Positions 23,634-32,246 of a DNA stretch of 64,000 nucleotides are shown here, piece after piece. Under the pieces are notes generated by a model. The model was given only the letters and a program-made list of their open reading frames with translations, was not told the DNA's origin and did not search any database. Where the stretch lies: positions 1 through 64,000 of the forward strand of contig NZ_JACCEM010000004.1 of the NCBI RefSeq assembly GCF_013416525.1, read 5' to 3'. Each line of letters begins with the position of its first letter. The first letter of the stretch is position 1. A program made the position numbers and the translations under genes. Origin of the DNA: Parapusillimonas granuli (GTDB lineage Bacteria > Pseudomonadota > Gammaproteobacteria > Burkholderiales > Burkholderiaceae_B).

Positions 23634-24629
23634 TCAGCCCCCGGTCTGGGACATGAAGCGGACGATGCGCCGCGGAGCGGTGTCGAATTCGTGGCGTTCG
23701 GGCTTGGCCGCGATGCCGGCCAGAATGTGGCCGATCAGTTCGTCGTCGTCGGCGCCCTGGCGCATCAAGCGGCCCAGGGGCACCTGGTTTTCCTGGCCCA
23801 GGCACAGATACAGCGTGCCGTCCACGCTGAGGCGCACGCGGTTGCAGGTCGCGCAGAAATGGCGCGACATGGGCGTGATCACGCCCAGCGCGTGCAGGTC
23901 GTCGCCCGCCGTCCAGTAGCGCGCGGGACCGCTGTCGCTGGTGTCGAGCGCGGGCACCAGCCCGAAGCGCTCGGCCAGGCGCGCGCCCATGAGGGTCAGG
24001 TTGGCGGGCTGGAACTGCTGCCCGCTGCTGCCCATGGGCATGGTTTCGATCAGGCGCAGGATGAAGCCGCTGGCCAGCGTATAGCCCAGCAGCCGGGCCA
24101 GCTCCGCCTCCGGGGTCTGGGCGTGCACCACGCAATTGAGCTTGATGGGCGCGAACCCCGCGCGCCGCGCCGCGGCCAGGCCCGCGAGCACGTCCTGCAG
24201 GCAATCGCGGCCGGTGATTTCCCGGACCCGCGCGGCATCCAGCGAGTCGAGGCTGACGTTCAAGCGCCCCACCCCCGCCGCCTTCAGCGCGGCGGCATGG
24301 CGCGCCAGCGTGGTGCCGTTGGTGGACAACGACAAATCGCGCACCTGCGGCATGGCGCTGATGCGCGCCGCCAGTTCCGCCACGCCGCGGCGCATCAAGG
24401 GTTCGCCGCCGGTCAGGCGCACCTTGCCGACGCCCAGGCCGGCGAACAGGCCGATCAGGCGCGCCATTTCGTCGTGGGTCAGCCAGTTCGACGGTTCCTC
24501 GAAGCCCTTGAAATCCTTGGGCATGCAGTATTGGCAGCGCAGGTCGCAGCGGTCGGTGACCGAAACGCGCAAGTAATCGATGCGGCGGCCGAAGCGATCG
24601 ACCAGCCGCGGGGGGCGTTCCGTATTCAT
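23634..24629 (-). CDS. moaA: GTP 3,8-cyclase MoaA
   Basis: A 331-residue radical SAM enzyme that starts molybdenum cofactor synthesis from GTP. The N-terminal cluster motif CDLRCQYCMPKD is present, as is the second, C-terminal cluster site CATCNRVRLSVDGTLYLCLG, and the functionally required Gly-Gly tail ends the protein (MSQTGG). Its start overlaps the stop of the preceding foldase gene by 4 bp. The copy inside the nar operon resembles the narGHJI-PpiC-moaA1 order of Pseudomonas aeruginosa, and provides extra cofactor capacity under nitrate respiration. Confidence 0.95.
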   Translation of the reverse strand: MNTERPPRLVDRFGRRIDYLRVSVTDRCDLRCQYCMPKDFKGFEEPSNWLTHDEMARLIGLFAGLGVGKVRLTGGEPLMRRGVAELAARISAMPQVRDLSLSTNGTTLARHAAALKAAGVGRLNVSLDSLDAARVREITGRDCLQDVLAGLAAARRAGFAPIKLNCVVHAQTPEAELARLLGYTLASGFILRLIETMPMGSSGQQFQPANLTLMGARLAERFGLVPALDTSDSGPARYWTAGDDLHALGVITPMSRHFCATCNRVRLSVDGTLYLCLGQENQVPLGRLMRQGADDDELIGHILAGIAAKPERHEFDTAPRRIVRFMSQTGG

Positions 24630-25393
24630 AGGCCTTGCGCCACGCCCATCAGGCGATCGGCCTCGGCATCGTCGCCCAGGTCCACGCCGTCGATCTGCGC
24701 CCGCGCCACCAGCACCTTGGCATATTGCCGCCAGGCGTGGTCGCGCGCCATGGCGCCCAGCACCTGGGCGATGTCGCCGGCCACCGCCTCGTAGGGCTGC
24801 AGGCGCCCCGGCTCGCTGCGCGCCACGCGCACGATGTGCAGGCCGTGGCGGCTGTGCACCAGCTTGGGGTGGACCGTGCCGGCGGGAACGGAAAAAACCA
24901 CGCGCTCGAACTCGGGCACGGTCTCGCCCCGGCTCAGCTGGCCCAGGCTGCCGCCCACGGCCGCCGACGGGCAGTTGGAATAGGCGCGCGCGAATTCGGC
25001 GAAGCGCTCGGGCTCTTGCAGGGCCCGCGCCAATACGTCTTCGGCCTGCAGGCGCAGGGCCTCTAGGTTGACGCTCGGGGTGACCTGGAACAGGATGTGG
25101 TCGGCCTCGACGCAGGCGCCCACCGTGAAGCGCACCGGGTTGGCGTCGTAGAAGCGGCGGCAGGCGGCGTCATCGGGTTCGGGGCTGCCGGCGTGTTCCT
25201 GCAACAGCCGCGATATGGCCAGCTCTTCGTCGCTGACGTCCATCCCCAGGCGCTGCGCCTCGTCCAGCAGCACGCGCCGCAGGATGCGAGTCACCACCGC
25301 CCGGTGCAGCGGCTGGTCGCCGTCCTGGTGCATGGGAAGCTCTTGCTCGATCTCGTCGTCGCACAGTTCCACGCCGTTGACGGTGATGGGCAT
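24626..25393 (-). CDS. PpiC-type peptidyl-prolyl isomerase of the nar operon
   Basis: A 255-residue NifM/SurA-like protein. The N-terminal helical part is followed by a parvulin domain from about residue 100, with ADHILFQV, GGSLGQLSRGETVPEFERVVF and HGLHIVRV. It lacks a signal peptide, so it acts in the cytoplasm. In Pseudomonas a similar gene lies between narI and moaA1. It probably helps fold or mature NarGH or NarI. It begins 33 bp after narI and overlaps moaA by 4 bp. Confidence 0.85.
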   Translation of the reverse strand: MPITVNGVELCDDEIEQELPMHQDGDQPLHRAVVTRILRRVLLDEAQRLGMDVSDEELAISRLLQEHAGSPEPDDAACRRFYDANPVRFTVGACVEADHILFQVTPSVNLEALRLQAEDVLARALQEPERFAEFARAYSNCPSAAVGGSLGQLSRGETVPEFERVVFSVPAGTVHPKLVHSRHGLHIVRVARSEPGRLQPYEAVAGDIAQVLGAMARDHAWRQYAKVLVARAQIDGVDLGDDAEADRLMGVAQGL

Positions 25394-25426
25394 GTCGTTC
25401 TCCTGAAAAAAGTGGCGGGACGCCGC

Positions 25427-26110
25427 TCAGCGCGGACGAACCAGCTGCCATGCGCGGCCCAGGTAAGTCACGGACGCGAAGCCGCTCCAGACGTGCACCA
25501 GGCGGGTGAAGGGGAAGATCACGAACAGCGTCATGCCCATGAACAGGTGCGCCTTGAACAGCCAGGGCGCATCGGCCACGAACTGCGCCGCATCGCCCCG
25601 GAAGGTGACCACGTGCTGAGCCCAGTGCATCAGCGCGACCATCAGCTCGCCGTCGGAGTGGCCGGCGGACTCCCAGATGGTGGACAGGCCCAGGAGCAGC
25701 GTGATCAGCAGCCAGGCCAGCAGCAGCTTGTCGCCCTTGCGGGTGACGGCGGCGATGCGGGGATCGGTCAGCCGGCGGTGCAGCAACAGCAGCAGGCCCA
25801 GCAGACAGATCGCGCCCATGATGCCGCCGGCGACCATGGCCACCAGTTGCTTGAGGCTGTGCGACACGCCCAGCGCGTCCCACACCACCGTGGGCGTGAG
25901 CAGGCCGACGAAATGGCCGAAGAAGAGGCCCAGTATGCCCACGTGGAACAGGATGTTGCCCAGGCGCAGCCGGCCCGCATACAGCAGCTGCGAGCTGTCC
26001 GACTTCCAGGTGTATTGCTCGCGCTCGAAGCGCAGCAGGCTGCCGCCCAGGAATATGGTCAGGGCGATGTAGGGATAAATGCCAAACAGGAATTGATTGA
26101 TGCCGCTCAT
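25427..26110 (-). CDS. narI: Respiratory nitrate reductase gamma subunit NarI
   Basis: A 227-residue membrane cytochrome b subunit that oxidises quinol and passes electrons to NarH. Five hydrophobic helices are visible (about 3-25, 50-72, 86-110, 125-145, 183-205). Heme-ligating histidines lie in GNILFHVGILGLFFGHFVG and in HLFMGMTLFVIFPFTRLVHVWSG. Length is normal. It follows narJ after 17 bp in the narGHJI operon. Confidence 0.95.
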   Translation of the reverse strand: MSGINQFLFGIYPYIALTIFLGGSLLRFEREQYTWKSDSSQLLYAGRLRLGNILFHVGILGLFFGHFVGLLTPTVVWDALGVSHSLKQLVAMVAGGIMGAICLLGLLLLLHRRLTDPRIAAVTRKGDKLLLAWLLITLLLGLSTIWESAGHSDGELMVALMHWAQHVVTFRGDAAQFVADAPWLFKAHLFMGMTLFVIFPFTRLVHVWSGFASVTYLGRAWQLVRPR

Positions 26111-26127
26111 GATGGTGTCTCCAAAGC

Positions 26128-26769
26128 TCAGCGTGACGCGCCGCGGGGGTGGAACCGCAGCGGCTGGAAATCGGCGTGACGGGGGCGCAGCAGCGGCTCG
26201 ACGCCGTCCGCGCCGGGGCCGAAGGTTTCCATGGCCTCGTCCATGTCGCGCACGGGGGGCGCCTGGCGCTCGACCGGCGTGACGGTGCTCAGCCCGCGCA
26301 GCACGGTGAACACCGCGGCGTAGGGGCTGCCGTTGCGCGCCAGCCGCCCGCCTATGGCCGCCAGCACGTGGATGGCGTCGTCCAGCAGCGTCTGCGCTTC
26401 CGCCGCGTCCAGCACGCTGAGGAATTCGAGGAACAGCGGAACGTGGTCGGGCAGCTCGGACGCGGCGGGCTCGAAGCCCCGCGCCCGGTAGGTCTGCAGC
26501 AGGTCCACCATGGCCTGGCCCCGGTCGCGGCTTTCACCGTGCACGTGCTCGAACAAATGCAGCGAGTGCGAGGGATTGCGGTCGAAGGTGGCGACGTAGT
26601 TTTCCTGCAGCTCGATCAGCGTGTGCTCGCCCAGGAAGGCCAGCAGCGCCCGGAGCTCCCGCTTTTCAGCGGGGAAGGAATCCAGCGCGCCGTCGATCTC
26701 GGGCAGCGCCTGCAGCAAGTCGTCCTGCGGGTAGCTCAGCAGAGCGGACAGAATGCGATGGATCATCAT
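26128..26769 (-). CDS. narJ: Nitrate reductase assembly chaperone NarJ
   Basis: A 213-residue cytoplasmic chaperone needed to insert the molybdenum cofactor and complete NarGH before membrane binding. The family motif LQENYVATFDRNPSHSLHLFEHVHGESRDRGQAM is clear at about 55-88. The rest is helical without membrane segments. Its start overlaps the end of narH by 4 bp. Confidence 0.95.
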   Translation of the reverse strand: MMIHRILSALLSYPQDDLLQALPEIDGALDSFPAEKRELRALLAFLGEHTLIELQENYVATFDRNPSHSLHLFEHVHGESRDRGQAMVDLLQTYRARGFEPAASELPDHVPLFLEFLSVLDAAEAQTLLDDAIHVLAAIGGRLARNGSPYAAVFTVLRGLSTVTPVERQAPPVRDMDEAMETFGPGADGVEPLLRPRHADFQPLRFHPRGASR

Positions 26770-28355
26770 GCCACGCCCTCCTCGCTGCGCGGGCGCACCG
26801 TGGGCCGCTTGCGCGACAGCGGCATCTCCTCGAAGATGGCGCTGCCCCGCGGCTTGCTGCCGAACAGCGAGCCCTCGGAGGCGCCGCCGGAACAGCCGTT
26901 GCCGAAGGTGAAGCCGCAGCTGCCTTTCTCGTTGAAGGCGTCCTCGACCTGTTCCTTGTGGCTGGTGGGAATGACGAAGCGGTCTTCGTAGTCGGCGATG
27001 GCCATGATGCGATACATGTCCTGCACCGTGGCTTCATCCAGCCCCACGTCCTTCAGCAGCGCCAGGTCGCGCTGGCCGTGCACCGTTTCGTGGCGCTTGT
27101 AGGCCCGCATGGCCAGCAGGCGTTCCAGCGCGTGCAGAATCGGCGCTTCCTTGCCGGCGGTCAGCAGATTCGCCAGGTAGCGCACCGGAATGCGCAGGCT
27201 GGCCACGTCGGGGATCATGGCGCTTTCGCCCACCGTCCGGTGCGGCATGCGGCCGGTTTCCGCCGCCGACTGGATGGGCGACAGCGGCGGAATGTACCAG
27301 ACCATGGGCAGGGTGCGGTATTCCGGATGCAGCGGGAAGGCGACCTTCCATTCGCAGGCCATCTTGTAGACCGGCGATTGGCGCGCCGACTCCAGCCAGC
27401 CTTCGGGAATGCCCTGGCGGCGCGCTTCGGCGATCACGGCTGGATCGTTCGGATCGAGGAACAGGTCGAGCTGGGACTGATAGAGGTCCTGTTCGTCGGC
27501 GACCGAGGCGGCTTCCGCGATCCTGTCGGCGTCGTACAGCAGCACGCCCAGGTAGCGGATGCGGCCCACACAGGTTTCCGAGCACACCGTCGGCTGCCCG
27601 CTTTCGATGCGCGGGTAGCAGAAGGTGCACTTCTCGGCCTTGCCGCTGCTCCAGTTGTAGTAGATCTTCTTGTAGGGACAGCCCGAGATGCACATGCGCC
27701 AGCCGCGGCACTTGTCCTGGTCCACCAGCACGATGCCGTCGTCCTCGCGCTTGTAGATCGAGCCCGAGGGGCAGCTGGCCACGCAGGCCGGGTTCAGGCA
27801 GTGCTCACACAGGCGGGGCAGATACATCATGAAGGTGTTTTCGAAGGTGGAGTACATTTCCTTCTGCACGCCTTCGAAGAGCGCGTCGCGGCTGCGCGCG
27901 CTGAATTCCCCGCCCAGGTCGTCCTCCCAGTTGGGACCCCATTCGATCTTTTCCATCTTCTTGCCGGTCAGCACGGACACCGGCCGTGCCGTCGGCGGCG
28001 TTTGCGACAGCGGCGCCAGGCGCAGGTGCTCGTAGTCGTAGGTGAACGGCTCGTAGTAGTCGTCGATCTGCGGCAGGTTGGGATTGGCGAACAGGTTGGC
28101 CAGGATGCGCAGCTTGCCGCCCTGGCGCGGCACCAGCTTGCCGGATCCGTCGCGGACCCAGCCGCCCTTCCATTTCTTCTGGTTCTCCCATTCCTTGGGA
28201 TACCCGACGCCTGGCTTCGTTTCCACGTTGTTGAACCATGCATACTCAACGCCATCACGGCTGGTCCAGACGTTTTTGCAGGTGACGGAACAGGTGTGAC
28301 AGCCGATGCACTTGTCCAGATTCAGCACCATGCCGATTTGCGCGCGAATTTTCAT
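26766..28355 (-). CDS. narH: Respiratory nitrate reductase beta subunit NarH
   Basis: A 529-residue iron-sulfur subunit carrying electrons from NarI to NarG. Four cluster-binding Cys groups are visible: CIGCHTCSVTC near the start, CEHCLNPACVASCP, CRGWRMCISGC and CTFCYPRIESG with CSETC. In the third group Trp replaces one Cys, which gives the [3Fe-4S] cluster known from this family. No signal peptide: the NarGH face is cytoplasmic. It follows narG after 12 bp. Confidence 0.97.
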   Translation of the reverse strand: MKIRAQIGMVLNLDKCIGCHTCSVTCKNVWTSRDGVEYAWFNNVETKPGVGYPKEWENQKKWKGGWVRDGSGKLVPRQGGKLRILANLFANPNLPQIDDYYEPFTYDYEHLRLAPLSQTPPTARPVSVLTGKKMEKIEWGPNWEDDLGGEFSARSRDALFEGVQKEMYSTFENTFMMYLPRLCEHCLNPACVASCPSGSIYKREDDGIVLVDQDKCRGWRMCISGCPYKKIYYNWSSGKAEKCTFCYPRIESGQPTVCSETCVGRIRYLGVLLYDADRIAEAASVADEQDLYQSQLDLFLDPNDPAVIAEARRQGIPEGWLESARQSPVYKMACEWKVAFPLHPEYRTLPMVWYIPPLSPIQSAAETGRMPHRTVGESAMIPDVASLRIPVRYLANLLTAGKEAPILHALERLLAMRAYKRHETVHGQRDLALLKDVGLDEATVQDMYRIMAIADYEDRFVIPTSHKEQVEDAFNEKGSCGFTFGNGCSGGASEGSLFGSKPRGSAIFEEMPLSRKRPTVRPRSEEGVA

Positions 28356-28367
28356 TGCAGAACCTTC

Positions 28368-31300
28368 TTATTTGGAGTGTGCTTCTTCGACCAACGGACC
28401 TTCCAGCCAGTCGACCTTGCTCATCTTGCGGACCACCACGAACTCGTCGCGATTGCTGCCGACGGTGCCGTAGTAGTTGAAGCCCCAGGCAAGCTGGGCG
28501 TAGCCGCCGATCATGTGGGTGGGCTTGAGCACCGCGCGGGTCACGGAATTGTGAATGCCGCCGCGCTGGCCGCTGAGCTGCGCCCCCGGTACATTCACGA
28601 TCTTTTCCTGTGCGTGGTACATCAGGCACATGCCCACCGGCACGCGCTGGCTGACCACGACGCGCGCCGTGAGCGTGCCGTTGACGTTGAACACTTCGAC
28701 CCAGTCGTTGTCCACCAGCCCGGCCTGCGCCGCCTCGATCTCGGAGACCCAGATGTGCGGACCGCCGCGGCTGAGCGTGAGCATGCGCAGGTTGTCCGAA
28801 TAGGTACTGTGGATACCCCACTTCTGGTGCGGCGTGATCCAGTTCAGCACCAGCTCGTGCTCGCCGTTGGAATGCTTGCCCAGCATGGGCTTGACGGTCT
28901 TGGTGTCGATCGCCGGCTTGTAGACGCAGAAGCCTTCGCCGAAGTCCAGCATCCAGCGGTGATCCTGGTAGAACTGCTGGCGGCCGGTCAGGGTGCGCCA
29001 TGGGATCAGCTCGTGCACGTTGGTGTAGCCGGCGTTGTAGCTGACCTCTTCGCTTTCGAGGCCCGACCAGGTGGGCGCCGAAATGATCTTGCGCGGCTGC
29101 GCCTGGACGTCGCGGAAGCGGATCTTGTCGTGCTCGCGGCCCACCGCCAGGTGGGTGTGGTCGCGCCCCGTGACGCGGCCGAGCGCGTCCCAGGCCTTGA
29201 CCGACACGTGGCCGTTGGTTTCGGGCGCGAAGGTCAGGATCATTTCGGCCGCGTCGATGGCGGTATCCAGGCGTGGCCGGCCCTGGCTGACGCCGGGCTC
29301 GCTCACCACTTCGTTCAGCTGGCCCAGCTCCTTCACTTCATGCTCGGTGTTCCAGTTGATGCCCTTGCCGCCGTTGCCGAGCTTGTCCAGCAGCGGACCG
29401 ACCGAGGTGAACTTGCGGTAGATGTCGTTGTAGTTGCGCTCGACCACCGTCATGTTGGGCGCGGTCTTGCCGGGCACCAGGTCGCATTCGCCGTACTTCC
29501 AGTCGCGCGGCTCGAACGCCTGGCCCAGTTCTCCCGGGGTGTCGTGCAGCAGCGGAGTGAGCACGATGTCCTTGCGGGTGCCCAGGAAGGGGCCGCCGAT
29601 CTCGCTGAAGCGCTTGGCGATCAGCTTGTAGATTTCCCAGTCGGTCTTGCTTTCCCACAGCGGCTGCACGGCTTCGGACAGCGGGTGGATGAAGGGGTGC
29701 ATGTCCGAGGTGTTCAGGTCGTCCTTCTCGTACCAGGTGGCCGTGGGCAGCACGATGTCGCCGTACAGGCAGGTGGTGCTCATGCGGAAATCCAGCACGG
29801 TCAGGAGGTCCAGCTTGCCCTCGGCGGCCTGCGCGCGGTATTCGACCTCGCCCGGCTTGATGGCGTCGGCCTCGTCGCCGAAGACCGCGTTCTGCGTGCC
29901 CAGCAGGTACTTCAGGAAGTACTCGTGGCCCTTGCCGCTGGAACCCAGGATGTTGGAGCGCCACACGAACATGTTGCGCGGGAAGTTGGCCGGGTCGTCC
30001 GGGTCTTCGCAGCTCATGCGCAGGGCGCCGCTGCTGAGCTGTTCTGCCGCGTAGGCGACGGGGTCCTGCCCCTTGGCCTCGGCTTCCGCCACCACGTTCA
30101 GCGGGTTGGTGCGCAATTGCGGGGCGGACGGCAGCCAGCCCATGCGCTCGGCCTTGGCGTTGAGGTCTATCATGCTCATGCCCTCGTAGCGCGCGGGGTC
30201 GGCGGTCGGGCCGAGGACCTCGTTGACGTGCAGCTTCTCGTGGCGCCACTGGCTGGTGTGCGCGTAGAAGAAGGACGTGCCGTTCATCTGGCGCGGCGGG
30301 CGCGACCAGTCGAGCGCGAAGGCCAGCGGCGCCCAGCCGAACTGCGGGCGCAGTTTTTCCTGGCCCACGTAGTGGGCCCAGCCGCCGCCGCTCTTGCCGA
30401 CGCAGCCGCACATCATCAGCATGTTGATGATGCCGCGGTAGGTCATGTCCATGTGGTACCAGTGGTTCAGCGCCGCGCCGACGATCACCATGGACTTGCC
30501 CTCGGTGTCGTGCGCGTTCTGCGCGAATTCCCGCGCGACCTGGATCACCAGGTGGGGCGGCACGCCGGTATGCTTTTCCTGCCAGGCGGGAGTGTAGGGG
30601 ACGTCCTGGGCATAGTCGCTTGCCACGTTGCCGCCGCCCAGGCCGCGGTCGATGCCGTAGTTGGCCATTTGCAGGTCGTACACGGTGGCGACCAGCACCT
30701 CGCGGCCGTCGGCCAGGCGCATGCGCATGGCCGGCACGTTGCGCACCTGCAGGTCGTCGCCCTCGCCGCCGAAATATGCGAAGCCCACCGGGCAGACCAC
30801 GCCGTCGCGGTCTTTCAGGGTAAGGACGGGGTCGATCTCGCGGCCGCTGCCGCCATCGCGCGACTCGAGGTTCCAGCGGCCCACCTTGGCGCCGCCGTCG
30901 ACCTTGCCTTCGCCCCAGCGGAAGCCTATGGTGCCGTTGGGCACCACGACTTCATTGGTGGCGCCGTCGATCAGCAGGGTCTTCCATTCCGGGTTGTTCC
31001 GTTCCCCCAGCGCGCCGTCCAGGTGCGAGGCGCGCAGGAACTGGCCCGGCACGTGGCAGCCGTCGCGTTCTTCCAGCATGACCAGCATGGGCATGTCGGT
31101 ATAGCGCTTGACGTAGTCGGTGAAATAGGCCGAAGGGTTCTCCAGGTGGAATTCCTTCAGGATCACGTGGCCCATGGCCATGGCCAGCGCGGCGTCGGTT
31201 CCCTGCTTGGGCGCCAGCCAGATGTCGCCGAACTTGACCATTTCGCCGTAGTCGCTGGACACGGCCACGGTCTTGGTGCCCTTGTAGCGCACCTCGGTGT

Positions 31301-32099
31301 AGAAGTGGGCGTCCGGCGTGCGAGTCTGCGGCACGTTGGAGCCCCAGACCATCAGGTAGGTGGAGTTGTACCAGTCGGCCGATTCGGGAACGTCGGTCTG
31401 CTCGCCCCAGATCTGCGGGCTGGCCGGAGGAAGGTCGCAATACCAGTCATAGAAGCTCAGACAGGCCCCGCCCAGCAGGCTCAGGTAGCGCGCGCCGGCG
31501 GCATAGCTGACCATGGACATGGCGGGAATCGGCGAGAAGCCGATCACCCGGTCGGGCCCGTAGCGGTCGATGGTGTAGGCGTTGGCCGCGGCGATGATCT
31601 CGGTGGCGGTATCCCAGTCGGCGCGCACGAAGCCGCCCAGCCCGCGCACGGACTTGTAGCGCTTGGCCTTTTCGGGGTTCTGGCTGATCGATTCCCACGC
31701 GGCGATCGGGTCCATGGTCTTGCGGGCCTCGCGCCACATTTCCATCAGGCGGCCGCGGATCATGGGGTATTTGATGCGCTGGGCCGAATACACGTACCAG
31801 CTGTACGAAGCGCCCCGCGGACAGCCCCGCGGTTCGTGGTTGGGCAGGTCGGGACGGGTGCGGGGGTAGTCGGTCTGCTGGGTTTCCCAGGTGATCAGGC
31901 CGTTCTTGACGTAGATCTTCCAGGAGCACGAACCCGTACAGTTGACCCCGTGCGTGGAGCGCACGATCTTGTCGTGCTGCCAGCGGGAGCGGTAGGCGTC
32001 TTCCCACCGGCGGTCTTCGACGACGGTCTGCCCATGTCCGTTCGAGAAGGTGTCCCGCACTTTGGACATGAATTTCAGCCTGTCCAGAAAATGACTCAT
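28368..32099 (-). CDS. narG: Respiratory nitrate reductase alpha subunit NarG
   Basis: The catalytic subunit, 1243 residues, reduces nitrate to nitrite at a Mo-bisMGD centre on the cytoplasmic side. The start MSHFLDRLKF at 32099 matches known NarG N-termini; a longer frame to 32201 is rejected. The [4Fe-4S] site uses H50, C54, C58 and C93 (STHGVNCTGSC, RGCPRG). WGSNVPQTRTPDAHF holds the Mo-ligand Asp region. Other conserved stretches include KIYVKNGLITWE and NEVLGPTADPARYEG. It is preceded by about 150 bp that share a 30-bp element with the narK1 upstream region. Confidence 0.97.
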   Translation of the reverse strand: MSHFLDRLKFMSKVRDTFSNGHGQTVVEDRRWEDAYRSRWQHDKIVRSTHGVNCTGSCSWKIYVKNGLITWETQQTDYPRTRPDLPNHEPRGCPRGASYSWYVYSAQRIKYPMIRGRLMEMWREARKTMDPIAAWESISQNPEKAKRYKSVRGLGGFVRADWDTATEIIAAANAYTIDRYGPDRVIGFSPIPAMSMVSYAAGARYLSLLGGACLSFYDWYCDLPPASPQIWGEQTDVPESADWYNSTYLMVWGSNVPQTRTPDAHFYTEVRYKGTKTVAVSSDYGEMVKFGDIWLAPKQGTDAALAMAMGHVILKEFHLENPSAYFTDYVKRYTDMPMLVMLEERDGCHVPGQFLRASHLDGALGERNNPEWKTLLIDGATNEVVVPNGTIGFRWGEGKVDGGAKVGRWNLESRDGGSGREIDPVLTLKDRDGVVCPVGFAYFGGEGDDLQVRNVPAMRMRLADGREVLVATVYDLQMANYGIDRGLGGGNVASDYAQDVPYTPAWQEKHTGVPPHLVIQVAREFAQNAHDTEGKSMVIVGAALNHWYHMDMTYRGIINMLMMCGCVGKSGGGWAHYVGQEKLRPQFGWAPLAFALDWSRPPRQMNGTSFFYAHTSQWRHEKLHVNEVLGPTADPARYEGMSMIDLNAKAERMGWLPSAPQLRTNPLNVVAEAEAKGQDPVAYAAEQLSSGALRMSCEDPDDPANFPRNMFVWRSNILGSSGKGHEYFLKYLLGTQNAVFGDEADAIKPGEVEYRAQAAEGKLDLLTVLDFRMSTTCLYGDIVLPTATWYEKDDLNTSDMHPFIHPLSEAVQPLWESKTDWEIYKLIAKRFSEIGGPFLGTRKDIVLTPLLHDTPGELGQAFEPRDWKYGECDLVPGKTAPNMTVVERNYNDIYRKFTSVGPLLDKLGNGGKGINWNTEHEVKELGQLNEVVSEPGVSQGRPRLDTAIDAAEMILTFAPETNGHVSVKAWDALGRVTGRDHTHLAVGREHDKIRFRDVQAQPRKIISAPTWSGLESEEVSYNAGYTNVHELIPWRTLTGRQQFYQDHRWMLDFGEGFCVYKPAIDTKTVKPMLGKHSNGEHELVLNWITPHQKWGIHSTYSDNLRMLTLSRGGPHIWVSEIEAAQAGLVDNDWVEVFNVNGTLTARVVVSQRVPVGMCLMYHAQEKIVNVPGAQLSGQRGGIHNSVTRAVLKPTHMIGGYAQLAWGFNYYGTVGSNRDEFVVVRKMSKVDWLEGPLVEEAHSK

Positions 32100-32199
32100 T
32101 CTTTTCTCCGTGAGGGCGCCAGATCGCCCGTGTAATTCATGGCTGGAGTATCGTGGATACTGTAGAGGGCATGGCCTTTTCGCGCCATTGCCCGGTGGC

Positions 32200-32229
32200 A
32201 CAGGCGGAACCGGCCGGAGTGACTAGTCA
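32200..32229 (-). promoter_or_regulatory. Shared nar element upstream of narG (TGACTAGTCA type)
   Basis: A 30-bp block, on the minus strand starting TGACTAGTCACT and ending TCCGCCTGT, that matches 35020-35049 upstream of narK1 at 25 of 30 positions. The perfect 10-bp palindrome TGACTAGTCA is its upstream end, about 120 bp before narG. Further AT-rich matter with TACTCCA (NarL-heptamer-like) lies nearer narG. This 147-bp gap holds no gene. Confidence 0.5.
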
Positions 32230-32246
32230 TCCGGCCGGCGCCGGCC

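Noticed and set aside
26958-32135. A plus-strand open frame of 1725 codons opposite narG, narH and narJ
   Set aside because: It is the antisense mirror of well-supported GC-rich genes; its composition (His, Val, Gly, Ala-rich) and lack of any motif are typical of such shadows.
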